Assembly: GCF_030151385.1 (NCBI RefSeq)
Contig: NZ_JASLDS010000073.1
Span: forward strand, 176,553-240,552
Direction of reading: 5' to 3'
Origin: Soonwooa sp.
Lineage (GTDB): Bacteria; Bacteroidota; Bacteroidia; Flavobacteriales; Weeksellaceae
DNA length: 64,000 nt
Shown here: positions 17,741 to 26,152 of the stretch, piece by piece
How the letters are laid out: each line of letters opens with the position of its first letter
How positions within the stretch are numbered: the first letter of the stretch is position 1
Program-made: the position numbers and the translations under genes
The notes under the pieces: generated by a model
What the model was told of the DNA's origin: nothing
Seen by the model: the letters and a program-made list of their open reading frames with translations, nothing else
Database searches by the model: none

Positions 17741-19663
17741 TCATAAAATCCTAAACAACATCGCGTCCAACTGATTCCGAAGTTGCGAAAGCTTAATAAT
17801 TTTAAAATAGATTTCTTCTTTCTCGTCTTCAGTTTCTAAAGCTTTTTTAAGATCCTCAATAATCTTCATGACATATTCTCGCTTATAACGCAGGATTGTG
17901 TCACTAACCATTTTGGGAACCACCTCTTCTTCGCTGCTAAAATAAATATTAAATTTTGCCCAATCACTCGTTTCATAAGGATTGATCAAGGCATCTGCCA
18001 TTTTCCCAGAAATCTCTTCATCCATTAATTTAAAGAAAAACGAACTCGAGCGTAATTCATTTTCTTGAAGTCCAGCTTTTATTTCATCAACAATTTTCTG
18101 GTTGATTTCGGTTTGCAATTGGCAATCGTCTTCTTCTAAATGTTGAATAATTTCTTCGATAACCGTTGTCTTATATTCTGCGCCTTCTGCATCCTTTCTA
18201 TCGATAATGACATCACCGAACTTCATCATTAACTCAATAAGCTTTTCTTCTAAAACAAAAAGCGGACTGATTTTAACATCAACTTCCGGAACAATTTCTA
18301 ATTTTTGCTCAGGTTGTGCAGTTTGAGGTCTAGGACGATGTTCTTTATCTTTATAATCTTTTTGAAGTTGTAATTCGTTAAACAAATTTTGCTCGCTTAG
18401 CTTAAATTTGTTCGCAACTTCTTTAAGGTAAATTTCTTGTTTAAGACCATTGGTTACAAAAGCAACAGATTTTACAATCTCACGAATCGCTTCTGCCTTT
18501 TTAATTGGGTCGTTATCGGTATTTTGAAAAAGTATTTCTGCTTTAAAATCGATAAAATCCTGCGCATGTTTTTGAATAAAATCTTCCACATAATCTTGTG
18601 GATGCTTTCTCGAAAAGCTGTCTGGATCATCACCATCAGGAAATAACAGAACGCGAATATTCATCCCCTCCGATAGCAACATATCAATACTTCGGAAACT
18701 CGCTTTAATTCCCGCTGCATCACCATCAAACAAAATCGTCACATTCTCCGTAAGACGTTTAATTAATCTGATTTGTTCAACTGTTAATGCCGTTCCGCTA
18801 CTGGCAACAACATGCTCAATACCTGCCTGATGAAGCGCAATAACGTCCATGTAACCTTCCACCAAAAGGCAAAGATTCTGTTTAGAAATCGCTTGCTTGG
18901 ATTGGAAAAGTCCATAAAGAACATTGGATTTGTGGTAAATTTCAGTTTCGGGCGAGTTAAGATATTTTGCAGTTTTGATGGTATTGTTAAGAATTCTTCC
19001 TCCAAATCCTAAAACTCTCCCCGAAAAACTATGAATTGGAAACATCACACGCTCACGAAAACGGTCAACACCTTTTGGTGCGTTTTCAGGAAAAACTGAA
19101 AGCCCCGATTTTTCGAGAATTTCTTTGTCGTAACCTTTTGCTAAAGCATATTCGGTAAAGGCATCTTTCTTCTCTGGCGAATAACCAAGCTGAAATTTTT
19201 TAATGATATCTTGACGAAGCTCTCGCTCTCTAAAGTAAGAAAGTCCAATCTGTTGCCCTTCTTCGGCATCCCAAAGTTGTTCGATAAAAAAGTCGTTGGC
19301 AACTTCATGAATTTTATAGATTAAATCTTTTTGATCGCGTTGTTGCTTTTGTTCAGGCGACATTTCGACAATATCTTCCTCAACGGGAATGCCATATTTT
19401 TTTGCTAAATGTCGTAAAGCTTCGGGATAAGAAAAACCTTCTAATTCCTTAAGAAATGTAATAACACCGCCGCCTTTCCCCGACGAAAAATCCTTGAAAA
19501 TTTGCTTACTGGGCGATACAATAAAACTGGGTGACTTCTCATCAACAAAGGGGCTCAGGCCTTTTAGGTTAGAGCCAGCACGTTTTAATTGTACATATTC
19601 GCCAATGATTTCTTCAATGCGGGCAGCAGAGAAAATTTTATCTATAGTCTCTTTGGTAATCAC
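17741..19663 (-). CDS. dnaG: DNA primase (zinc ligands lost)
   Basis: DnaG makes RNA primers for replication. The 640-residue chain has the N-terminal CHC2-like fold, the catalytic core and TOPRIM domain (LLVEGYMDVIALHQAG; TILFDGDAAGIKAS; PDGDDPDSF), and a C-terminal DnaB-binding region. In the first domain all four expected zinc ligands are replaced: S37 and V40 in GLSPFVDEK stand where CPFH is usual, and D58 and S61 in KDFSSGKGG where CxxC is usual. The fold around them (SPSFIVSPSKQIF) is kept. The start is a GTG at 19663. clpP follows on the same strand. Confidence 0.95.
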   Translation of the reverse strand: MITKETIDKIFSAARIEEIIGEYVQLKRAGSNLKGLSPFVDEKSPSFIVSPSKQIFKDFSSGKGGGVITFLKELEGFSYPEALRHLAKKYGIPVEEDIVEMSPEQKQQRDQKDLIYKIHEVANDFFIEQLWDAEEGQQIGLSYFRERELRQDIIKKFQLGYSPEKKDAFTEYALAKGYDKEILEKSGLSVFPENAPKGVDRFRERVMFPIHSFSGRVLGFGGRILNNTIKTAKYLNSPETEIYHKSNVLYGLFQSKQAISKQNLCLLVEGYMDVIALHQAGIEHVVASSGTALTVEQIRLIKRLTENVTILFDGDAAGIKASFRSIDMLLSEGMNIRVLLFPDGDDPDSFSRKHPQDYVEDFIQKHAQDFIDFKAEILFQNTDNDPIKKAEAIREIVKSVAFVTNGLKQEIYLKEVANKFKLSEQNLFNELQLQKDYKDKEHRPRPQTAQPEQKLEIVPEVDVKISPLFVLEEKLIELMMKFGDVIIDRKDAEGAEYKTTVIEEIIQHLEEDDCQLQTEINQKIVDEIKAGLQENELRSSSFFFKLMDEEISGKMADALINPYETSDWAKFNIYFSSEEEVVPKMVSDTILRYKREYVMKIIEDLKKALETEDEKEEIYFKIIKLSQLRNQLDAMLFRIL

Positions 19664-19754
19664 GATGTAAATTTAGTGATTGTTTAGGATTTTGAAAGTA
19701 AAAAATTATGATTAAAAACGAAGCAAAAATTGAGACTTATAATTACTCTTCGAA

Positions 19755-19904
19755 AGTTCCCGAGGAACTAACTGTTAATAGAAACTTCAAATTTTGCGAA
19801 AAGGCGCTCCGGAGGAGCGAACTGTTAATCAATTATTGAGCTCCTTCGGAGCTCAACCACACTAAGAAGCATTCTGCTATTATCTGAGCGCTCCTACGGA
19901 GCGC
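19755..19904. repeat. Cluster of four REP-like palindromes
   Basis: The 298-bp gap between dnaG and tsaE holds four short inverted repeats, each built as CTCC/TTCC-3 bases-GGAG/GGAA: 19755-19769, 19805-19819, 19837-19855 and 19888-19904. The first two are each followed by AACTGTTAAT (from about 19769 and 19819). Such GC-rich palindromes in an AT-rich gap are typical of mobile or regulatory REP elements. No RAYT transposase is present in the window. Confidence 0.75.
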
Positions 19905-19961
19905 AAATTCATATTTCTAAAACAACTTCAAAATCCGTAATTTTACAAAAATTTTTGAAAG

Positions 19962-20369
19962 ATGGAATTCAAGATTCGAAGTATCGAAGAATGGCAAGAA
20001 GTTGTTGACTATGTAAAATCCAAATTGGATAGACCTATCCTTTTATTAAAAGGAAATTTGGGCGCTGGCAAGACAACTTTTTCGCAACAATTGGTTTCCG
20101 CATTAGGAAGTGAGGACGAAGTCAGTTCGCCAACCTACTCTATTGTTAACGAATATAACTCTCCGAAAGGAAAAATCTTTCATTTTGATCTTTATCGTTT
20201 AAAAAACATTGAAGAAGCTTACGATTTTGGCATCGAAGAATATCTTGACAACGCTTATTTGTGCATTATCGAGTGGCCAGAAATCTACGAAAGCGAGCTT
20301 CTACCTGAAGAATTTCATGAAATGAAAATAACCAACACAGGCGACGAAAGGATTATTAATTTCGAGTAA
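19962..20369 (+). CDS. tsaE: tRNA threonylcarbamoyladenosine biosynthesis ATPase TsaE
   Basis: TsaE is the ATPase that works with TsaB and TsaD to place t6A at position 37 of ANN-decoding tRNAs. The 135-residue size is normal. The P-loop GNLGAGKTT is at about residues 31-39. The switch SSPTYSIVNEY and the metal-site segment FHFDLYRL are visible, as is the family tail motif IIEWPE. It starts about 60 bp before the alanine dehydrogenase gene. That neighbour has its own -7 box, so co-transcription is possible but not required. Confidence 0.95.
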   Translation: MEFKIRSIEEWQEVVDYVKSKLDRPILLLKGNLGAGKTTFSQQLVSALGSEDEVSSPTYSIVNEYNSPKGKIFHFDLYRLKNIEEAYDFGIEEYLDNAYLCIIEWPEIYESELLPEEFHEMKITNTGDERIINFE

Positions 20370-20389
20370 AAAATAAGACCCAAGTTGTT

Positions 20390-20397
20390 TATATTTG
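20390..20397 (+). promoter_or_regulatory. -7 box for alanine dehydrogenase
   Basis: TATATTTG matches TAnnTTTG 33 bases before the ATG. Confidence 0.45.
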
Positions 20398-20430
20398 TAT
20401 CTTTAATCTAATAAAAATATTGCAAGCTTA

Positions 20431-21627
20431 ATGAGCCATACTTCTACCATATTTACGCCCTTCAAAGAGGAAGAGCTAATCCCAAAAGAGGAAAAGCTTG
20501 AGGTTGTTCGCAAAGGAAAAATGCACAGCATTGGTATTCCTAAAGAAATCAGCCTTTCTGAAAAAAGATTATGTCTAATCCCTGACGCAGTGCAGGTTTT
20601 GGTACAAGCAGGACACAAAGTCGTTATTGAAAGAGGCGCTGGAGAAGGAGCTCATTATACAGATTTACAATATGCCGAGGCAGGCGCTGTGATTGTTGAA
20701 GATCCCAAAGAGGCATTTGTACAGGATATTGTTTTAAAAATAAATCCGCCAACATTAGAAGAGATAACTTATCTAAAAGCCAATACTTATCTTATTTCGG
20801 CGCTTCAACTTAATCTTCGCGACAAAGAATATTTTGTGCAGCTATCCGAGAAAAAAATAAATGCTATCGCTTTCGAATTTATCACCGACGAGTACCAACA
20901 ACTTTCGCTTGTTAGACTAATTGGTGAGATTGCTGGAAGCGTTTCTATTTTGTATGCATCAGAGCTTTTGGCTTTGTCAAGTGGCTTGATGTTAGGCGGA
21001 ATAACAGGAGTACGCCCAACCGAAGTTGTGATTATTGGCGCAGGTATCGTTGGCGAATTTGCGACAAAAGCTGCAATTGGATTAGGCGCAAATGTTCGAG
21101 TTTTCGACAATTCCTTATCAAAACTTAGACGTCTGCATTCTATTGTGGATCATCGCGTACCGACTTCCATCATCGATCCTCGCGAATTGACAAAAGCCGT
21201 ACGTCGTGCCGATGTTGTTATTGGCGCATTACCTAGGCTAAATCTTCCACCAGTTGTAACAGAAGATATGGTTTTAAAAATGAAAAAAGGTAGCGTTATC
21301 ATCGACATTACCGTGGACAACGGAAAAGCCATCGAAACTTCCGAATTGACAAGTCTAGAAAATCCTTTCATTATAAAACATGACGTCGTACACTGTGGAC
21401 TTCCGAATCTAACAGCGAGAATGCCAAGAAGTACGACTAAAGCAATTAGCAATTTCTTCCTGAGTTACATCCTAGGATACGACGAAGATGGTGGCTATGA
21501 AAATATGCTACTTTGCAAAAAAGAGGTTAAACAAAGCCTTTACATGTACAAAGGTCGCCACACAAAATTGGTGATCTGCAAAAAATTCGATTTACCTTAT
21601 CACGACATTAACTTGTTGATTTTCTAA
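20431..21627 (+). CDS. ald: Alanine dehydrogenase
   Basis: The enzyme is NAD-dependent and interconverts L-alanine with pyruvate and ammonia. The 398-residue protein has the N-terminal AlaDh/PNT fold (GIPKEISLSEKRLCLIP, residues about 35-51) and a Rossmann domain with VIIGAGIVGEFA near residues 200-211. A DITVDNGKAIETS segment and an HCGLPNLTARMPRS block close the active site. An N-terminal extension of about 30 residues precedes the domain, which is common in flavobacterial members. A small membrane protein gene follows after 9 bp, probably in the same transcript. A transhydrogenase-like relative is excluded because no membrane domain is present. Confidence 0.9.
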   Translation: MSHTSTIFTPFKEEELIPKEEKLEVVRKGKMHSIGIPKEISLSEKRLCLIPDAVQVLVQAGHKVVIERGAGEGAHYTDLQYAEAGAVIVEDPKEAFVQDIVLKINPPTLEEITYLKANTYLISALQLNLRDKEYFVQLSEKKINAIAFEFITDEYQQLSLVRLIGEIAGSVSILYASELLALSSGLMLGGITGVRPTEVVIIGAGIVGEFATKAAIGLGANVRVFDNSLSKLRRLHSIVDHRVPTSIIDPRELTKAVRRADVVIGALPRLNLPPVVTEDMVLKMKKGSVIIDITVDNGKAIETSELTSLENPFIIKHDVVHCGLPNLTARMPRSTTKAISNFFLSYILGYDEDGGYENMLLCKKEVKQSLYMYKGRHTKLVICKKFDLPYHDINLLIF

Positions 21628-21636
21628 AATTAAATA

Positions 21637-22008
21637 ATGCTCAAAAAACTTAAATTTTACTTTGTTGGATTTATTCCAGGACTTATTATTGTCTTTTTTA
21701 TTTTAAACAAAAAAGGAGCGAGTTGCTCTTACTTTCCCAACGAAAGAGTTATCGGAGAAAGTATGACAAAACCAGTTTCGATACCGACAAACCTAAAACC
21801 AGAGCTCGATCTACAAAAAATCGATGCTCAATATCTTAAGGATTCAATCATAGGAAAAGGAAAAATTGATTTCGATAAAAGTCAAGCGCAGAAGCAACCT
21901 TTCCCTGAATATTATATGACATCACCAGAGAAAAATCCGAAGTACGAATTAACTTTCGAAAAGACAAAAGATTCGGTTGTGATAAAATCTTTTAAAAAAT
22001 TAAACTAA
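21637..22008 (+). CDS. Small membrane-anchored protein downstream of ald (DUF4258-like)
   Basis: This is a 123-residue protein with one N-terminal transmembrane segment (about residues 7-24) followed by a periplasmic or lumenal part containing CSYFPNERVIGE. That block resembles the DUF4258 family as I remember it. No catalytic motif is evident. It follows ald by 9 bp and precedes the tyrA leader by about 20 bp. Its role is unknown; the gene order with ald is the only functional hint. Confidence 0.6.
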   Translation: MLKKLKFYFVGFIPGLIIVFFILNKKGASCSYFPNERVIGESMTKPVSIPTNLKPELDLQKIDAQYLKDSIIGKGKIDFDKSQAQKQPFPEYYMTSPEKNPKYELTFEKTKDSVVIKSFKKLN

Positions 22009-22039
22009 AATTTGAAAGTCTTTTCATAGCTTTGCATCA

Positions 22040-22081
22040 ATGTTTAACCAAGCAACATATTATTACGAATTAACAACCTAG
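22040..22081 (+). CDS. tyrA leader peptide
   Basis: The frame encodes MFNQATYYYELTT and a TAG stop, with Tyr codons TAT TAT TAC at 22058-22066. Three of 13 codons are for the end product of the downstream pathway, and one is Phe. Confidence 0.7.
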   Translation: MFNQATYYYELTT

Positions 22082-22112
22082 ACTAGGATGGAGATTTCGT
22101 ATGCAATATAAT

Positions 22113-22138
22113 AACCTCGTCCTAGGACGGGGTTTTTT
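22113..22138 (+). terminator. Attenuator terminator
   Basis: The stem ACCTCGTCC/GGACGGGGT with a minimal loop is followed by six T. It lies 19 bases before the tyrA ATG. Confidence 0.8.
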
Positions 22139-22156
22139 GTTTTTAAAAATACAATT

Positions 22157-23002
22157 ATGACAATAGGACTTATTGGCGTCGGCCTTATCGGAGGTTCGAT
22201 GGCTTTAAAATTAAAAGAAAAAAACTTTACACAAAAAATTATTGGCTTTGATAAAAGTGAGGCGCATCTTCAAACAGCAAAAGACCTAAATATCATTGAT
22301 GAAATCGCGACTTTTGAAAATCTTATCCGCGAGTCAGATTTAATAATTATCGCTTTGCCTGTTGAAGCTACAAAGGTCATTTTGCCAGAAGTTCTGGATA
22401 GAATTTCGGACAAAACAGTGGTAATGGACGTCGGATCAACAAAACTTGAAATCACTAGCATTGCCGACGAACACTCAAAACGTAAAAACTTTGTGGCAAG
22501 CCATCCGATGTGGGGAACCGAAAACAGCGGTCCAATGGCTGCAACTTCCGAAGCTTTTAGCAATCGCGCGGCTGTTATCTGCAATCATGAAGATTCTTAC
22601 GATTTCGCTGTGGAATTGGTAAAGCAAGTTTACGAAAATTTAGAAATGAACATTCTTTACATGGACGCTGACAAACACGATGTTCACACGGCTTACATTT
22701 CACATATTTCGCATATTACGTCTTATGCGTTGGCAAATACTGTTTTGGAAAAAGAACGTGAGGAAGATACTATTTTTCAGTTAGCGAGTTCGGGATTTTC
22801 GAGCACGGTTCGTCTTGCAAAATCGCATCCAGAAATGTGGGTTCCAATTTTTAAACAAAACAAAGAAAATGTTTTAGATGTTTTAAATGAGCATATTTCT
22901 CAGTTGCGAAAATTCAAAGCGGCATTAGAAAAAGAAAATTTTGAGTTTTTGGAAGAGCTTATCCTTAACGCCAATAGAATACGAGGGATTTTGGATAAGT
23001 AA
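22157..23002 (+). CDS. tyrA: Prephenate dehydrogenase
   Basis: TyrA converts prephenate to 4-hydroxyphenylpyruvate with NAD(P), the committed step to tyrosine. The 281-residue protein has the dinucleotide motif GVGLIGGSM at residues 7-15. The ASHPMWGTENSG block contains the catalytic-site His, and DADKHDVHTAYISHISH is typical of the family. It has neither an ACT domain nor a fused chorismate mutase, so control is more likely at the transcript level, in line with the attenuator directly upstream. No other aromatic-pathway genes are next to it here. Confidence 0.95.
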   Translation: MTIGLIGVGLIGGSMALKLKEKNFTQKIIGFDKSEAHLQTAKDLNIIDEIATFENLIRESDLIIIALPVEATKVILPEVLDRISDKTVVMDVGSTKLEITSIADEHSKRKNFVASHPMWGTENSGPMAATSEAFSNRAAVICNHEDSYDFAVELVKQVYENLEMNILYMDADKHDVHTAYISHISHITSYALANTVLEKEREEDTIFQLASSGFSSTVRLAKSHPEMWVPIFKQNKENVLDVLNEHISQLRKFKAALEKENFEFLEELILNANRIRGILDK

Positions 23003-23090
23003 TTTTAATCATTTATGAATTTAGATTTCGATACAATTTTTCTTTAGTATATTTTGAAGAATTACTGAATCTGACGACATTCAAAAAAAA

Positions 23091-23915
23091 CTATCTATTA
23101 AACAAAGTTTTGGTGTATTCAAAAATGTAAGCGGAAACTTGATAAGGTGATGGCTCGTAGATGGAATTTGCTTCAATAAAAGTATAAGAATTTCGGAAAT
23201 CGGTTTCAGATTCTGATAACAAACTTTTGGCTTCGTCAACTTTGTTCAGCATCATTAACGAAATCGACTTGTAATATTTAGCATCCGAAAAATTTGGATA
23301 TTCTTTCAAAGATTGGTTAAAAAAGCCGATCGCGTCTTGATATTTTCGCGTTTCGAAAGCGACAATACCTTGGTAAAAATATTCGTACGGATTCGAAATC
23401 GAATGTTTCACACTAAAAGCCAAAGTTTTGTTAAGATACAATTTAGCTTGGTCAAAATCATTCATTTGCAAGTAGCAAAGCGCCATCCAAAAAGTATATG
23501 GATGATCCATCACCACACCATCTTCTCTCGTTTTCGAAAGTTCGAAAAACTCTCGCAAAGCTTCTTGATAATTTTTCTGAAAAGCACATTTTATGAAAGC
23601 GCGGTATTCTCGATAATGATTGGTTTTGTCCAAGGCAACAGCTTTATCGAGATATTGCATGCCAAGTTCATACTTCCGTTGCTTGAACAAAGGCATCGCT
23701 TTCTGCTGCCAGAGAAAAGCCTCATTAGGCATAAATTCTAAAAGCTTATCAAGATTTTTTTGATGTTTAATGGAGAATAAAGAAGCTTGAGAATCGTCTT
23801 GCAAAATTTTTAAAACCTCTTGTTTTTGCGTTTCATTCAAATTCTTGAAACTTTCGAAATTCTGCGAAAATCCAAAAAATGGTAACAAAAAAATAAGACT
23901 TAAAAACTTTGTCAA
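23091..23915 (-). CDS. Secreted TPR protein
   Basis: This 274-residue protein has a short signal peptide ending GFSQ and at least four tetratricopeptide-like helix pairs between residues about 65 and 245 (for example KRKYELGMQYLDKAVALD, QMNDFDQAKLYLNKTLA, TRKYQDAIGFFNQSL). TPR arrays bind partner proteins, here presumably in the periplasm or at the outer membrane. It starts 26 bp after the sdaA stop on the same strand, so it is likely in one transcript with sdaA, although no functional link is known. Confidence 0.8.
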   Translation of the reverse strand: MTKFLSLIFLLPFFGFSQNFESFKNLNETQKQEVLKILQDDSQASLFSIKHQKNLDKLLEFMPNEAFLWQQKAMPLFKQRKYELGMQYLDKAVALDKTNHYREYRAFIKCAFQKNYQEALREFFELSKTREDGVVMDHPYTFWMALCYLQMNDFDQAKLYLNKTLAFSVKHSISNPYEYFYQGIVAFETRKYQDAIGFFNQSLKEYPNFSDAKYYKSISLMMLNKVDEAKSLLSESETDFRNSYTFIEANSIYEPSPYQVSAYIFEYTKTLFNR

Positions 23916-23941
23916 AGCTTCAAAAATTTAATTCAAAAAAA

Positions 23942-25360
23942 CTAACATTCTGCAACGTTAACCGCAACAGCCAAGCCACCTTCGGAGGTTTCTTTATATT
24001 TAGAATTCATATCCAAAGCCGTTTCCCACATCGATTTGATAACGTTATCAAGAGAAACACGTGCTTTGCTAGGATCACCTTCGAGTGCCAAATTAGAAGC
24101 AGTAATCGCTTTAATTGCGCCCATCGAATTACGTTCGATACAAGGAATCTGCACAAGACCACCAATCGGATCGCAAGTCAAACCAAGGTGATGCTCCATC
24201 GCAATTTCTGCCGCCATCAAAACTTGCCCAGGCGTTCCGCCAGAAATTTCAGTCAAAGCCGCAGCAGCCATAGCTGACGATACGCCAACTTCCGCTTGAC
24301 AACCGCCCATCGCCGCAGAAATGGTTGCATTCTTTTTGAACAAAGTTCCGATTTCGCCAGCTGTTAAAATAAATCTGATAATATCTTCTTCTTTATTAAA
24401 TTCGGTGAAAGTCTGCGCATACATCAAAACTGCAGGAATAACGCCACTTGCGCCATTAGTAGGAGCTGTGATAATTCTTCCAAAAGCTGCATTTTCTTCG
24501 TTAACAGCCAAAGCAAAACAACTGATCCATTTGGTAATCGAATTGAAAGTTTTTTCTTCCTCACAAACCATTTGGAACCATTGGTCCATATTTTTGTAAA
24601 TTTTGGAACCGAGAAGTTTTTCATTCATTTCGGAAGCACGACGTGTTACATTAAGTCCACCAGGAAGAATTCCTTTTTTGTTAACACCTTTGTACACGCA
24701 TTCTTTAATATTTTTCCAAATTTCTAAAGCTTGCTGATTGGTCTCTTCGCGACTTCTCCAAGATTCTTCATTTAGATAAATTAAATCCGAAACTCGTGTT
24801 AAATTTAGTTGTTCAATATATTTAATAATATCGCTGCCGTGGTGACAAGGATACAAAGTACGAACACACATTTCGCTGTAAGTATTATCTTCCTTAGTCC
24901 CAACAAAACCACCACCAAGCGAATAGTAATCTTGACTTAGCTCTTCGCTATCGTTAAAAATAGCGCGGAAAATCATTCCGTTTGGATGAAAGTCAAGCGT
25001 TTTTTCTTTATTTAAAATTAAATTATAACCGTAGATAAACGGTACAGGATGCACACCACCAAGATTAAGAATTTGAGATTCTTTGATGTGCGCTATTTTT
25101 TCATCAATTCTAGTGGTATCAATTGTTTTGAAATTTTCGCCAGAAAGTCCCAACATTCCAGCAATATCTGTCCCATGACCAATCCCCGTTTTGGCAAGTG
25201 AGCCAAAGAATTCTACGAAAACTTCCTTAACATCCGTCAAGCTTCTGTCTCTTTTGATAAGGTTCAAAAACATCTCTGCGGCGTTCCATGGTCCCATAGT
25301 ATGCGAGCTAGACGGGCCAATTCCAACTTTTATAATTTCAAAAACACTGATCGATTCCAT
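23942..25360 (-). CDS. sdaA: L-serine ammonia-lyase, single-chain iron-sulfur type
   Basis: The enzyme turns L-serine into pyruvate and ammonia with a [4Fe-4S] cluster. The 472-residue protein contains both halves in one chain: an N-terminal beta domain (SSSHTMGPWNAAEMF near residue 17) and a C-terminal alpha domain. Candidate cluster ligands lie in the alpha domain, in GGCQAEVG, LTCDPIGG and IPCIERN. No ACT domain is present. It is followed by the TPR gene in a probable two-gene unit and is preceded by a hydrolase gene on the same strand. Confidence 0.95.
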   Translation of the reverse strand: MESISVFEIIKVGIGPSSSHTMGPWNAAEMFLNLIKRDRSLTDVKEVFVEFFGSLAKTGIGHGTDIAGMLGLSGENFKTIDTTRIDEKIAHIKESQILNLGGVHPVPFIYGYNLILNKEKTLDFHPNGMIFRAIFNDSEELSQDYYSLGGGFVGTKEDNTYSEMCVRTLYPCHHGSDIIKYIEQLNLTRVSDLIYLNEESWRSREETNQQALEIWKNIKECVYKGVNKKGILPGGLNVTRRASEMNEKLLGSKIYKNMDQWFQMVCEEEKTFNSITKWISCFALAVNEENAAFGRIITAPTNGASGVIPAVLMYAQTFTEFNKEEDIIRFILTAGEIGTLFKKNATISAAMGGCQAEVGVSSAMAAAALTEISGGTPGQVLMAAEIAMEHHLGLTCDPIGGLVQIPCIERNSMGAIKAITASNLALEGDPSKARVSLDNVIKSMWETALDMNSKYKETSEGGLAVAVNVAEC

Positions 25361-25426
25361 TCAATAAAATTAGGGCTCTAAAGATACTATCAATTTACAA
25401 ATTAAAAAGTCAATAATCAAAAATTC

Positions 25427-26071
25427 TTAGGATTTGAAGACTTCTAGAAGAATTGCAGATACTTCTTTTGGTTTAGTCGCTGGGAATAAATGGGTTGCGT
25501 TTTTAATAACGAAATCTGGTTTCGAATTTTTAATCGGAAAAACAATGTCTTTATCCGCCATCACTTGGATGATGTTTGGCATTTTTTTGAATTTCCACTC
25601 CGAAATTTTTTCGATAGACCACTTAAGATAATAAGGATGACGCACTCGAAAATAGTTGTTAATACGCGGATTTTTAGGGTCAAACAACTTTCTTAAAAAT
25701 GAATAAACCACTGCTGAGTTTTCATTAAAAAAACGCTCTGGCACCAACCTCGGAATTTTTGTAAAACCTCCGAATTTTATCAAAGGTGACTTTTCTTCGT
25801 CACTTCGGATGCTTCCCAAAATAACAACTTTCTTGGCTGGCTTTAGATGATGAATTTCTTGCACCATAATCCCACCAAATGAATAGCCTAATAGATAAAA
25901 ATCTTCGGTATCGTCAATCCTGTCCGCCATTCTTTTTACATAATGCGAAAATGCTTCTTGATTTTCTGGAATTAACCAATTGAGAAATTCGACTTCGATA
26001 TCGGTATCAAAAGTCAACTTTTCCAAAACCGTAAAATCGGCACCTAGGCCACTAACAACATATAATTTCAT
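25427..26071 (-). CDS. Alpha/beta hydrolase
   Basis: This 214-residue alpha/beta-hydrolase-fold protein has the nucleophile elbow GYSFGG (Ser near residue 69), an acid candidate in ADKDIVFP and a histidine in NATHLFP, giving a plausible Ser-Asp-His triad. There is no signal peptide, so it should be cytoplasmic. The substrate cannot be told from the sequence. The ATG at 26071 was chosen over a TTG at 26089 because a TACTTTTG -7 box occupies 26087-26094. It lies 66 bp upstream of sdaA on the same strand. Confidence 0.8.
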   Translation of the reverse strand: MKLYVVSGLGADFTVLEKLTFDTDIEVEFLNWLIPENQEAFSHYVKRMADRIDDTEDFYLLGYSFGGIMVQEIHHLKPAKKVVILGSIRSDEEKSPLIKFGGFTKIPRLVPERFFNENSAVVYSFLRKLFDPKNPRINNYFRVRHPYYLKWSIEKISEWKFKKMPNIIQVMADKDIVFPIKNSKPDFVIKNATHLFPATKPKEVSAILLEVFKS

Positions 26072-26086
26072 AAGCAAAACTACTAT

Positions 26087-26094
26087 CAAAAGTA
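26087..26094 (-). promoter_or_regulatory. -7 box for the alpha/beta hydrolase gene
   Basis: TACTTTTG on the minus strand, 15 bases before the ATG at 26071. Confidence 0.5.
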
Positions 26095-26101
26095 GGAAAC
26101 A

Positions 26102-26130
26102 AAAAAAGAACAGACAAGCTGTTCTTTTTT
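26102..26130 (-). terminator. Terminator of yceI-like gene
   Basis: A 12-bp stem (26102-26113 with 26119-26130), A/T-tract flanked. Confidence 0.85.
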
Positions 26131-26152
26131 AAATATTCTTAAAGTTACGCAA

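Larger units (their letters stand above)
22027..22138 (+). promoter_or_regulatory. Tyrosine attenuator upstream of tyrA
   Basis: A -7 box TAGCTTTG (22027-22034) is followed by a 13-codon leader peptide with three Tyr codons in a row. Next comes a segment CTAGGA (22084-22089) that can pair with TCCTAG (22120-22125), and then an intrinsic terminator (22113-22134 plus T run) whose left arm contains that same TCCTAG. This is the layout of a ribosome-mediated attenuator: stalling at Tyr codons when Tyr-tRNA is scarce would free the anti-terminator pairing. Transcription would start at or near the leader ATG, so the leader peptide may be read from a leaderless start. Confidence 0.75.

Noticed and set aside
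19755..19904. CRISPR array
   Set aside because: The palindromes are short, unequal and irregularly spaced, and no cas gene is present.
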